This document shows positions 1 to 6,596 of a stretch of 14,487 nt of DNA, piece by piece. The first letter of the stretch is position 1. Every line of letters starts with the position of its first letter. Made by a program: the position numbers and the translations under genes. The notes below the pieces were generated by a model. It was not told the DNA's origin and ran no database searches. It worked only from the letters and a program-made list of their open reading frames with translations. This stretch comes from Bacillota bacterium (lineage in GTDB: Bacteria; Bacillota; Bacilli; Bacillales; Cytobacillaceae), in contig JAUZPT010000033.1 of the NCBI GenBank assembly GCA_030705745.1, positions 1-14,487 of the forward strand. Reading direction: 5' to 3'.

Positions 1-86
1 AGCACCTGGATCAGTTCTGCACCTTTTTCAGAATCAATTTTTCCTTCCTGCACCATCGTTAACACTTTTGAAATTTCCTCTTTCAT
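1..86 (-). CDS. SHOCT-like / YvlB-LiaX N-terminal domain protein, 5' part only
   Basis: The reading frame runs off the left edge; only the first 28 codons are present. The start is the ATG at 86, which has AGGAGG (99 to 94) seven bases upstream; the ATG at 92 is too close to that site. The visible peptide, MKEEISKVLTMVQEGKIDSE and on, is a short helical hairpin of the type found at the N-terminus of YvlB/LiaX-like DUF4097 proteins and SHOCT-like domains (pattern xxMVxxGKIxxExxxxLI). Its ribosome binding site overlaps the stop codon of the DUF2089 gene upstream, so the two are very probably co-transcribed and translationally coupled. The rest of the protein, and therefore its function, cannot be seen. 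Family assignment is from the motif only. Confidence 0.6.
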   Translation of the reverse strand, partial: MKEEISKVLTMVQEGKIDSEKGAELIQV

Positions 87-97
87 GATCATTCCTC

Positions 98-463
98 CTA
101 TTCATTTTTTAAAAGTTTAATCGCCTCTTCAGGTGTAATCTCACCTTTTTCAAGCATTGCGACAATTTTCTTCTCATCATGTTCGTTTTTCTTTTGAGTG
201 TCATAACCAAGCGAGGTGATAATATCATTTAACTTGCCGCGAACCGTCGGGTAGGAGATACCAAGTTCCTTTTCCACTTCCTTAATATTTCCTCTGCAAA
301 CAATGAAGGTTTCAATGAATTGGAGCTGCTCCTGTGAAAGTGAAGCAAGCTTCGTGAGCTCAAATTCATTTTCAATGGTGGTTAAGCAATGGTTACAATG
401 CAATCTGGTGATCTTTAATGCTTTGCTACAAACAGGACAATTTGTTAAAACTGGATATGCCAT
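98..463 (-). CDS. DUF2089 family protein (zinc ribbon + HTH)
   Basis: The product is 121 aa. A four-cysteine zinc ribbon lies at the N-terminus (C9-x2-C12 and C23-x2-C26). A helix-turn-helix-like segment follows at about residues 45-85 (RGNIKEVEKELGISYPTVRG), as in DUF2089 proteins, which are thought to be small DNA-binding regulators. The last 25 residues (KIVAMLEKGEITPEEAIKLL) form a SHOCT-like helical hairpin resembling the start of the next gene's product. I chose the ATG at 463, which has an AAAGGA-type site at a good distance; a longer frame from a TTG at 469 would leave almost no spacing. The gene is first in a minus-strand operon that leaves the window. The target and signal are unknown; in similar Bacillus loci the neighbours are envelope-associated proteins. 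Confidence 0.85.
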   Translation of the reverse strand: MAYPVLTNCPVCSKALKITRLHCNHCLTTIENEFELTKLASLSQEQLQFIETFIVCRGNIKEVEKELGISYPTVRGKLNDIITSLGYDTQKKNEHDEKKIVAMLEKGEITPEEAIKLLKNE

Positions 464-491
464 AATCAAATCCTTTCTCTTGGTTAACTCA

Positions 492-520
492 ATAATACGA
501 CTGTTGATTTAAATTGTAAA
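492..520 (-). promoter_or_regulatory. Probable sigma-A promoter of the DUF2089 operon
   Basis: Reading the minus strand, TTTACA (-35, 520 to 515) is followed after exactly 17 bases by TATTAT (-10, 497 to 492). Transcription would begin near 485, about 22 bases before the start codon at 463, leaving room for the ribosome binding site. Confidence 0.65.
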
Positions 521-860
521 TGTTTATTTTATAAAAAATTAAAATAATTAATTTTCGTATTAATAATTTTAATTTATGTTAATTTTTGAATGAGGAAAAG
601 CGAGAGGAATGTTTTTTCCCAATTCATGATAAGTAATTTAATCGAAACCATTTTTCACTGACTACTATCCTATTAAAAGTACGACTAATATTTAATCCAT
701 CATGGTTAAATCCCTTTTAATTAATTTAATCAAACGTTTGATTAAATCGACTTCGATATTGATAGCTCCGCTTTTTACCATTCTAAGAGTTTACCAAAAG
801 GCGTTTATTTAGCTCTCACTATTGTAAATGTGAATATATTAAGAATTAATTTGTATTCGC
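521..860. other. AT-rich intergenic region with two dyads, no gene
   Basis: I see no credible gene here on either strand: frames are short and lack ribosome binding sites. The region separates the divergent DUF2089 and kimA promoters. It contains the perfect 24-bp palindrome at 724-747 (listed separately) and a weaker imperfect dyad at 691-710 (TTTAAtCCATcATGGTTAAA, one unpaired base). Both could be protein binding sites; neither touches the two predicted promoters. Confidence 0.6.
724..747. repeat. Perfect 24-bp palindrome, copy 1 of 3
   Basis: The core TTAATCAAACGTTTGATTAA lies at 726-745 and the symmetry extends by two more bases on each side. The same 24 bp recur at 4160-4183, and the 20-bp core recurs at 9708-9727. 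This copy is about 115 bp upstream of the kimA -35 and about 200 bp from the DUF2089 promoter. It is probably an operator for a dimeric regulator; its identity is unknown. Confidence 0.75.
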
Positions 861-889
861 TTTACAATCTCATAGTTTGGGAGTAAGAT
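861..889 (+). promoter_or_regulatory. Probable sigma-A promoter of the riboswitch-kimA transcript
   Basis: TTTACA at 861-866 and TAAGAT at 884-889 are separated by 17 bases. The transcript would start near 896, just before the c-di-AMP aptamer, which fits a riboswitch leader of about 290 nt. Confidence 0.6.
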
Positions 890-917
890 AATTTTCATCT
901 TATATAGCAACCATTTT

Positions 918-1050
918 TGCGCTTAATTCCTCTATTGAGGAAACGGGGAAACCAATTGAAGCCTTTGTAGGCTTTATGGGGTGAATCTCGATTTTTTCGA
1001 GTAGGGCTTCTCTCAAGCCCGAATCCGTCAGCTAACTCCGTAAGTGTTAA
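918..1050 (+). ncRNA. c-di-AMP riboswitch (ydaO-yuaA class) aptamer
   Basis: The conserved blocks of this class appear in order: CGCTTAATTCC (920-930), GGAAACGGGGAAACC, GGGGTGAATC (about 978-988), GTAGGG, and CCCGAATCCGTCAGCTAAC (about 1018-1036), followed by CCGTAAGTG. The closing stem P1 can be formed by CGCTTA (920-925) with TAAGTG (1041-1046). It sits directly upstream of a KimA-type transporter, the gene class this riboswitch controls in Bacillus subtilis (ydaO = kimA). In the known cases c-di-AMP binding turns expression off by favouring a terminator, and a strong terminator follows here at 1099-1141. Confidence 0.93.
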
Positions 1051-1098
1051 GAGAGAGTCAACTGCGATCGCATTCCGCATGCTTATTCTGATGTGCCG

Positions 1099-1141
1099 AA
1101 GCCGAAAGAAGAGTTACTCTTCTTTCGGCTTTTTCTTTTTT
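1099..1141 (+). terminator. Intrinsic terminator of the riboswitch expression platform
   Basis: GCCGAAAGAAGAG (1101-1113) pairs perfectly with CTCTTCTTTCGGC (1117-1129) around a 3-base loop. The stem is extended by two A-T pairs and followed by a T-rich run. It lies between the aptamer and the kimA ribosome binding site, so it acts as the off-switch for kimA. Confidence 0.9.
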
Positions 1142-1184
1142 TAAAAATGTACGTACGTGTATTTTTATTGCGTGGAGGCAAATC

Positions 1185-3008
1185 ATGGACATAAAAAAAC
1201 TTTTACTAGGTAAACCACTAAAATCCAGCGAAATTGAAAATGAAAAAATGCCTGTGTGGAAGGCTCTTCCGATACTGTCCTCTGATGCCTTGTCATCGGT
1301 CGCTTATGGTACAGAGCAAATTTTGCTTGAGCTGGCAACGGTAGGTGTCGTAGCTTTTTCCTTTTCCTTGCCAGTTGCTTTGGCAATCATTCTTTTAATC
1401 AGTATTTTAATTCTCAGTTACAGACAAGTTATCCAGGCGTATCCACAAGGTGGGGGCGCTTATATGGTTGCAAAAGAAAACCTCGGAATGATGTGGGGAA
1501 GGCTAGCGGGTGTTTCATTGCTGATTGATTATACTCTGACCGTTGCGGTTTCAATATCCGCGGGTGTCATGGCCATCACATCCGCTTTTCCATCAACCGT
1601 TCCCTATATCGTGCCAATGTCAATTGCGCTAATTTGTTTGATGGTCATCATGAATTTACGGGGAACGTCTGAATCAGGAACCATTTTTTCATTGCCGACG
1701 TATATTTTTATTGGAAGCATGCTTCTGCTCATCGGTAAGGGTAGCTTTGATATTTTGACAGGCGCTAATCATGCGGTTCACGCGGTAGCGATGCCTTCTG
1801 TTGTTCCATCTGGATTAACTTTATTTGTTTTGCTAAAAGCATTTTCATCCGGCTGTTCAGCAGTTACGGGGATTGAGGCAATCTCAAACGCCGTGCCTAA
1901 TTTTAAAAATCCTTCAACAAAAAATGCAAAATTAACCTTGCTTACGTTAGGGATATTACTAGCAATTATCTTTGGTGGGGTAACGATACTTTCGTTAGCA
2001 TACGGAATCCATCCGGATCCAAAAGGACATACTTCTGTTCTGTCGATGATCACGGAACAAGCCTTTGGCAGGGGGATATTTTACTTCATTACGCAAATTG
2101 CGACAATGCTGATTTTAACGCTTGCTGCCAATACGAGTTTTAATGGATTTCCAATTCTTGCTTCCATTATGGCTCAGGATAAGAACTTACCAAGGATGTT
2201 TGCCAATCGCGGAGACCGCCTTGCCTATAACTATGGAATTATAGCACTCGGTATTTTATCCAGCTTATTGATTATTCTTTTTAATGGGAAAACAGATTTG
2301 CTTATACCTTTGTATGCAATAGGGGTGTTCTTATCTTTTACGCTGGCGCAAACGGGTTTAGTGCGAAAATGGTTGAGAGAAAAGCCTAAAAAATGGATGC
2401 TTCTTGCAGCAACCAACGGTATGGGTGCTTTGGTCACCTTCCTTGTATTAATGATTTTCTGTATGACAAAATTTTTGGAAGGGGCATGGATCATTATTAT
2501 CGTTACGCCTGCCTTTCTCTGGCTGATCACACGTATCTATTCGCACTACGAACATGTGGCGAATGAACTTCGACTTGATTTGAGTATTCCAATTCCACAA
2601 AAGGAATCGCTTATCATTGTTCCGGTTGCAGGGATTCATCGTGTTGTGGCTTCAACGATTACCCATGCCAAGACGTTGTCGCCAAATGTAGTTGCTTTTT
2701 ATGTTGCATTTTCCGAAGAAGATGCGATACGAATGGAGAAAAAATGGGAAGAGTGGAATCCTGAAGTTCGATTAGTGTCCTTCGTATCAAGATATAGGAC
2801 CGTAACGAAGCCTCTAATCGCTTTTATTGAGCGAATAAATAACCATGTTCATGAAAAACAAATGGTGATTGTACTCTTGCCTCAATTTATTCCGAAAAAA
2901 ACATGGCATCGCTTGTTGCACAATCAATCAGCGTTCTGGATTCGATCCAAGCTGCTTGCAAGGCAGGATGTCATTATCGCCACCGTTCCATACCATTTAC
3001 ACAGCTAG
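1185..3008 (+). CDS. kimA: KimA-type high-affinity potassium importer (APC superfamily)
   Basis: The product, 607 aa, is a KUP-like amino acid-polyamine-cation permease that imports K+ by proton symport at the cytoplasmic membrane. The hydrophobic first 450 residues carry about 12 membrane segments, starting with the conserved LSSDALSSVAYGTEQI block (residues 31-46). D34 and Y41 sit where K+/H+-coupling residues are described in B. subtilis KimA (from memory). A soluble C-terminal region of about 150 residues follows, the part known to receive c-di-AMP inhibition in KimA. Length matches the family. The ATG has GGAGG (1174-1178) six bases upstream. Expression is under the c-di-AMP riboswitch at 918-1050, and a terminator closes the gene at 3034-3065. 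The best known alternative would be a general APC permease, but the riboswitch context makes KimA strongly preferred. Confidence 0.94.
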   Translation: MDIKKLLLGKPLKSSEIENEKMPVWKALPILSSDALSSVAYGTEQILLELATVGVVAFSFSLPVALAIILLISILILSYRQVIQAYPQGGGAYMVAKENLGMMWGRLAGVSLLIDYTLTVAVSISAGVMAITSAFPSTVPYIVPMSIALICLMVIMNLRGTSESGTIFSLPTYIFIGSMLLLIGKGSFDILTGANHAVHAVAMPSVVPSGLTLFVLLKAFSSGCSAVTGIEAISNAVPNFKNPSTKNAKLTLLTLGILLAIIFGGVTILSLAYGIHPDPKGHTSVLSMITEQAFGRGIFYFITQIATMLILTLAANTSFNGFPILASIMAQDKNLPRMFANRGDRLAYNYGIIALGILSSLLIILFNGKTDLLIPLYAIGVFLSFTLAQTGLVRKWLREKPKKWMLLAATNGMGALVTFLVLMIFCMTKFLEGAWIIIIVTPAFLWLITRIYSHYEHVANELRLDLSIPIPQKESLIIVPVAGIHRVVASTITHAKTLSPNVVAFYVAFSEEDAIRMEKKWEEWNPEVRLVSFVSRYRTVTKPLIAFIERINNHVHEKQMVIVLLPQFIPKKTWHRLLHNQSAFWIRSKLLARQDVIIATVPYHLHS

Positions 3009-3033
3009 AAAGTTTTTTAAAATAAAATTGCCG

Positions 3034-3065
3034 GCAAAAGGGGACTTTGAGAGGTCCCTTTTTGC
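3034..3065 (+). terminator. Terminator after kimA
   Basis: A 12-bp stem (GCAAAAGGGGAC with GTCCCTTTTTGC, one G-T wobble) with an 8-base loop begins 25 bases after the kimA stop; the T run is part of the 3' arm. Confidence 0.8.
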
Positions 3066-3157
3066 ATATAATCATTTTTTTGTTATGCTGAGTAGGTAAT
3101 CTATTTCCTTATTTTTTTAATAAATAATACTGTTTAAAAGTGAAAGTTGGTGTTTGT

Positions 3158-4108
3158 ATGATCCATACGTATGCGATTACCCAAGATCAAAAATTAATCT
3201 TAGATGTTCCTATAGCCGAACTTAAATCTGATACGTACCGGTTTTACTGGGTAGATTTTGAAGAGCCTACCGCGGAGGAGACGAAGCTGCTGAGTACGTT
3301 TTTTCATTTCCATCCTTTAGCGATTGAAGACTGTCTGCATTTCATTCAGAGACCCAATATGAATCATTACGATAATGTGCATTTTTTTGTGCTCCATTCA
3401 TTAAAAAGTGAATCCATTCAATGCGATGAGGTAGACGTTTTTGTAGGGGACAAGTTTGTTGTTTCTTTTCATAAGGAAAAAGATAGTGCAATGGATGAAG
3501 TGAAGCGGAAATTTCTCGAAACAAAGGACATTGAGAAAATTGGACCACTTTTTGTACTCCACCAAATAATTGATGAGCTTGTCGATTTTTATTTTCCGAT
3601 TATGCACCAAATTGAAGACAAGCTTAATGTGTTTGAAGAGAACGAAGCAAGCAGTAAAAAAGTCATTGAAGAAATATTTGAGGTGCGCAGAGATCTTATT
3701 CGTTTGAGGAAGACGATTATTCCGATGAGGGATTTGCTATACAGGATTATTAACTCCAATCGAATTCAGGAAAATGGGCAATATCAGCATTATTTTACGG
3801 ATATTTACGATCATTTGATGAAGCTGACGGATATGCTCACCTCGAATCATGAGGTCACGGCTGATATACGGGAAAATTTCATGTCGATTCAGTCGAACAA
3901 AATGAATTCGATTATGATGACCCTGACCGTCATCACGACGATTTTCATGCCTCTCACCTTTATAGTTGGTGTATACGGCATGAATTTCGACAATATGCCC
4001 GAGTTGCATTGGAAATACGGCTACTATATGACACTTTCTGTCATGGCACTTCTGGCAATTGGCATGAGCATTTGGTTTTACAAAAAGGGTTGGCTGTTCA
4101 CGAAGTAA
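3158..4108 (+). CDS. corA: CorA-family magnesium/divalent cation transporter
   Basis: The product, 316 aa, is a pentameric channel-type Mg2+ (possibly Co2+/Ni2+) transporter of the CorA/MIT family. It has a large acidic cytoplasmic N-terminal region rich in long helices (about residues 110-245). Two C-terminal membrane segments follow; the first ends in the signature YGMNFDNMPE (GMN at residues 274-276), and a short basic tail (KKGWLFTK) comes last. I placed the start at the ATG at 3158, giving MIHTYAITQ, which fits the family; a GTG at 3140 in the same frame is possible but has no clear ribosome binding site. The site for 3158 is also weak (GGTG). Bounded by terminators on both sides, it is probably monocistronic. 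No Mg2+ riboswitch (M-box) is visible upstream. Confidence 0.92.
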   Translation: MIHTYAITQDQKLILDVPIAELKSDTYRFYWVDFEEPTAEETKLLSTFFHFHPLAIEDCLHFIQRPNMNHYDNVHFFVLHSLKSESIQCDEVDVFVGDKFVVSFHKEKDSAMDEVKRKFLETKDIEKIGPLFVLHQIIDELVDFYFPIMHQIEDKLNVFEENEASSKKVIEEIFEVRRDLIRLRKTIIPMRDLLYRIINSNRIQENGQYQHYFTDIYDHLMKLTDMLTSNHEVTADIRENFMSIQSNKMNSIMMTLTVITTIFMPLTFIVGVYGMNFDNMPELHWKYGYYMTLSVMALLAIGMSIWFYKKGWLFTK

Positions 4109-4113
4109 GGATC

Positions 4114-4146
4114 AAAAAGGCATCTTGCATTGCAGGATGCCTTTTT
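4114..4146 (+). terminator. Terminator after corA
   Basis: AAAAAGGCATC (4114-4124) pairs with GATGCCTTTTT (4136-4146). The inner bases can extend the stem to 15 bp around a 3-base loop. It starts 6 bases after the corA stop. Confidence 0.9.
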
Positions 4147-4159
4147 GGTATAAAAATGT

Positions 4160-4183
4160 ATTTAATCAAACGTTTGATTAAAT
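4160..4183. repeat. Perfect 24-bp palindrome, copy 2 of 3
   Basis: Identical over 24 bp to the palindrome at 724-747. It lies between the corA terminator and the promoter region of the phosphorylase-ECF operon, about 165 bp before that operon's first start codon. Confidence 0.75.
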
Positions 4184-4250
4184 TCGAATCATCCTTGTGA
4201 ATAGTCTTTTTTTGTATAGCTTAAAGCTAGTTATTTCAAGAGGAAAAATA

Positions 4251-4288
4251 TTCATAAAATTACAATAAATATATTGTAATTTTATGAA
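4251..4288. promoter_or_regulatory. Large inverted repeat at the phosphorylase-ECF promoter, candidate operator
   Basis: Two perfect 17-bp arms (TTCATAAAATTACAATA and its complement TATTGTAATTTTATGAA) flank a 4-base centre. The right arm contains TTGTAA (4274-4279), which with TAATAT (4296-4301, 16-base spacing) makes a plausible sigma-A promoter, so a protein bound to the dyad would cover the -35. There is no T run after it, so it is not a typical terminator. It does not match the PurR, Fur, PerR or Zur boxes I know. Confidence 0.55.
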
Positions 4289-4325
4289 AAATCAATAATA
4301 TGGAAGATAAAGGGGGGTAACCGGA

Positions 4326-5093
4326 ATGAAAAACAGCATGCAGCCACATATCCGGATCGGCAGTGGCTACGACATTGAATATGCATTGTTGCCGGGTGAT
4401 CCTGCCCGGGTAGCGGAAGTCGCTAAATTTTTGGACGAAGTGAAAGAGGTCGCACATAATCGGGAATTCAGGACGATTCTCGGATCCTATAAGGGTGTAC
4501 GTGTTTTTGTTACCTCCACAGGGATTGGCGGGGCATCTGCAGGGATAGCGGTAGAGGAATTAAAGAAAATTGGCGTGAAGGTGATGATACGCATTGGCAG
4601 TTGCGGAGCATTACAAAAAGAAATAAAGATTGGAGAACTGGTTATTGCGGCGGGAGCTGTCAGAAATGACGGAGCCTCTACCGCTTATATTGATTCATCG
4701 TATCCTGCTGTTGCCGATTCTGAACTTTTGTTTCAGTTAATGGAGGCGGCAAAGAGGATGGGAAATAGTTATCATCTCGGTCTTGTCAGGAGTCATGACA
4801 GCTTTTATACTGATGAAGAACAGAAAATCGATACTTATTGGTCAAGCAAGGGGATTTTAGCATCAGACATGGAGACAGCCTCCCTTTTTGTGATTGGCAG
4901 ATTACGAGGCTTAAAGACAGCGTCTTTGTTAAATGTGGTTGTAGAAAAGGAGGGTGATTTGGAAGGGGGAATCAACGACTATCTGGACAAAAACAATGCG
5001 AGCAAGCTCGGAGAGTCGAAAGAGATTCTTACCGCACTGGAAGCTATTTTTTCCTATCATGAGAATCGTAAAAATAATAAGGAGGTTTTTTAA
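4326..5093 (+). CDS. Nucleoside phosphorylase, uridine phosphorylase-like (PNP/UDP family)
   Basis: The product, 255 aa, is cytoplasmic and would cleave a nucleoside with phosphate into base plus ribose-1-phosphate. Family blocks visible in order are LPGDPARVAEVA (about residues 22-33), TGIGGASAGIAVEEL (about 65-79), RIGSCGALQ (about 92-100), VRNDGAST, SHDSFYTDEEQ and SDMETASL (about 182-189). The overall order matches NP-I family enzymes, nearest to uridine phosphorylase. The segment aligned with the uracil-binding Gln/Arg pair of E. coli Udp (GQERYDTY) reads EEQKIDTY, so uridine specificity is doubtful. The late Asp used by DeoD-type PNPs is also not apparent. The ATG has AGGGGGG (4311-4317) eight bases upstream. 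It is first in an operon with a complete ECF transporter, whose imported substrate it probably processes. Confidence 0.85.
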   Translation: MKNSMQPHIRIGSGYDIEYALLPGDPARVAEVAKFLDEVKEVAHNREFRTILGSYKGVRVFVTSTGIGGASAGIAVEELKKIGVKVMIRIGSCGALQKEIKIGELVIAAGAVRNDGASTAYIDSSYPAVADSELLFQLMEAAKRMGNSYHLGLVRSHDSFYTDEEQKIDTYWSSKGILASDMETASLFVIGRLRGLKTASLLNVVVEKEGDLEGGINDYLDKNNASKLGESKEILTALEAIFSYHENRKNNKEVF

Positions 5094-5699
5094 ATGAAAA
5101 AGCAAAGTATGTGGTCAATGCGTCTTTCTACCGCTTCATTGGTATTGATTCCTGTCGCGGTTGGCATCAATTATATCGGTAAATTAATTGTTGGCCTTTT
5201 GAAGCTGCCTTTATGGCTCGATTCGATCGGCACCGTCCTCGCAAGTATACTGGCGGGTCCGATTATTGGAGCGTTGTCCGGTGCGATTAATAATGTCATT
5301 TACGGGCTGACAGTCGATACGATTTCCTTTGTCTATGGAATTACGAGTATAGCCATTGGCTTGGCGGTAGGTATTTTATTTTATAAAGGAATGATATCAA
5401 GCTGGTCCAAAGCTGCGGTTGCAGGATTAATTGTTGGCTTGGTTGCTACAATCGTGTCGACGCCGTTAAATGTAGGCTTTTGGGGTGGACAAACAGGAAA
5501 TGTGTGGGGAGATGCTCTTTTCGCTACAATTCTCTCAAATACTCATTCTACTTGGCTGGCATCTCTGCTTGATGAGCTCGTTGTCGATGTGCCGGATAAA
5601 TTGGTCGTTGTTCTTGTCAGCTTTGGCCTTTATAAGGGGCTACCAAGAAATATCGTTCAAGTTTACAATTCTGATAATAAAGTAGAGACTCTGGATTAA
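5094..5699 (+). CDS. ECF transporter substrate-binding membrane subunit (S component)
   Basis: The product is a 201-aa, very hydrophobic protein with about six membrane segments. A conserved-looking PLWLDSIGTVLASILAGP block lies at residues 39-56, and the C-terminus reads ELVVDVPDKLVVVLVSFGLY, a pattern shared by S components that capture a small solute outside and dock on the T subunit. The start codon directly follows the stop of the phosphorylase gene, and its ribosome site AAGGAGG (5079-5085) lies inside that gene, so translation is coupled. It is not one of the S families I can name (BioY, ThiT, RibU, QueT and so on). From the phosphorylase neighbour I infer a nucleoside or modified-nucleoside substrate. 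Assignment as an S component is strengthened by the T and A genes downstream. Confidence 0.82.
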   Translation: MKKQSMWSMRLSTASLVLIPVAVGINYIGKLIVGLLKLPLWLDSIGTVLASILAGPIIGALSGAINNVIYGLTVDTISFVYGITSIAIGLAVGILFYKGMISSWSKAAVAGLIVGLVATIVSTPLNVGFWGGQTGNVWGDALFATILSNTHSTWLASLLDELVVDVPDKLVVVLVSFGLYKGLPRNIVQVYNSDNKVETLD

Positions 5700-5736
5700 C
5701 TCCTATTCTTTTTAAAAGGAATGCTCTGCTGGAAAG

Positions 5737-5764
5737 CGTGTGAAACATTCGTTTCATACGAATG
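5737..5764 (+). other. Overlapping hairpins / dyad in the S-T intergenic gap
   Basis: In the 129-base gap between the S and T genes, CGTGTGAAAC (5737-5746) can pair with GTTTCATACG (5751-5760, one G-T wobble). The alternative CATTCGT (5746-5752) with ACGAATG (5758-5764) uses some of the same bases, so the two helices exclude each other. No T run follows, so this is not a standard terminator. A perfect TATAAT lies just downstream (5790-5795) without a recognisable -35. Possible roles are an RNA processing or attenuation element setting subunit ratios, or an operator for an internal promoter. Confidence 0.4.
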
Positions 5765-5828
5765 ATCCAAAAAACGCTATATTAACCATTATAATTAACA
5801 GAGCCATAAAGGAAGATGGTGACGGCTG

Positions 5829-6596
5829 TTGAAATCGATTAGTTTATATACAGATAGAAAATCCGTTTTACACAGCCTTGATCCGATTAACAAGCTGTAT
5901 TATATTGCTTTTGCCATTTTCATACCGATCATTCTTCCATCCATTGAAATTTCTTTAGCATGTGTTGCTTTGAGTTTTACACTTCTCATTTCCGGAAAGG
6001 TATTTACGAAAACAATGCCCGCATTTGGAGTAGTTTTGTTTACTTTGCTGACGGTCATACTGATCCAAGGGTTGTTTCGGCCTGGAAATGCAACTATTCT
6101 CTTTCAGGCAGGGCCTTTTACGATGTACAGGGAAGGCCTTTTGTATGCGTCAATCCTTTCGTTAAGGGTCATCAATATCGTCAGTTCGTTCATGATTTTG
6201 GTGCTGACTACAAGCCCTTCCGATCTCGTCGATTCGCTTGTGCGAAAAGGAATGTCACCGAGAATCGGCTATGTTATCAGTTCTGTTTTTCAAATCATTC
6301 CGGAAATGATGGCAGCGATGGAAACCATCACGGATGCACAACGGGCGAGAGGAATGGAAACAGAGGGAAATCTGCGCGTGAGGATCCGTGCATTTTTTCC
6401 TTTGCTCGGCCCTGTTGTACTTGGATCACTTATCAATACGAAGGAAAGAGCGATGGCCCTAGAAGTGAGAGGCTTTAATGCGAAATCGCCTAAAACGTAT
6501 TTATTAGATCAAAAACAATACCGCTTCAGCACTGTAATCCAGTGGGGTATATTGTTTGTCATCGGGTGCGCCATCGTCTGGAGGCTGGCTTCATGA
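5829..6596 (+). CDS. ecfT: ECF transporter transmembrane subunit EcfT
   Basis: The product, 255 aa, is the scaffold that couples ATP hydrolysis to the S component. About five hydrophobic segments lie at residues 22-55, 64-82, 103-126 and 235-253. The cytoplasmic coupling region carries the two diagnostic short motifs: ARG at 173-175 (DAQRARGME) and VRG at 213-215 (LEVRGFNA), which contact the two ATPases. The start is a TTG at 5829, the only sensible start because a stop lies in frame at 5820; GGTGA (5818-5822) six bases upstream is its ribosome site. Its stop overlaps the start of the first ATPase gene (ATGA). It belongs with its own S and A subunits, i.e. a dedicated group I ECF system rather than the shared module usually encoded near ribosomal protein genes. 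Confidence 0.9.
   Translation: MKSISLYTDRKSVLHSLDPINKLYYIAFAIFIPIILPSIEISLACVALSFTLLISGKVFTKTMPAFGVVLFTLLTVILIQGLFRPGNATILFQAGPFTMYREGLLYASILSLRVINIVSSFMILVLTTSPSDLVDSLVRKGMSPRIGYVISSVFQIIPEMMAAMETITDAQRARGMETEGNLRVRIRAFFPLLGPVVLGSLINTKERAMALEVRGFNAKSPKTYLLDQKQYRFSTVIQWGILFVIGCAIVWRLAS

Noticed and set aside
895..1080. 61-codon open frame on the minus strand
   Set aside because: It is antisense to the c-di-AMP riboswitch; the conserved RNA blocks explain the sequence and there is no ribosome site.
3140..3157. Upstream GTG start for corA
   Set aside because: No ribosome site before it, and the ATG at 3158 gives the family-typical N-terminus.
5960..6478. 172-codon + strand frame inside the EcfT region
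   Set aside because: It is out of frame with ecfT, whose membrane segments and ARG/VRG motifs are clear; its composition is not protein-like.
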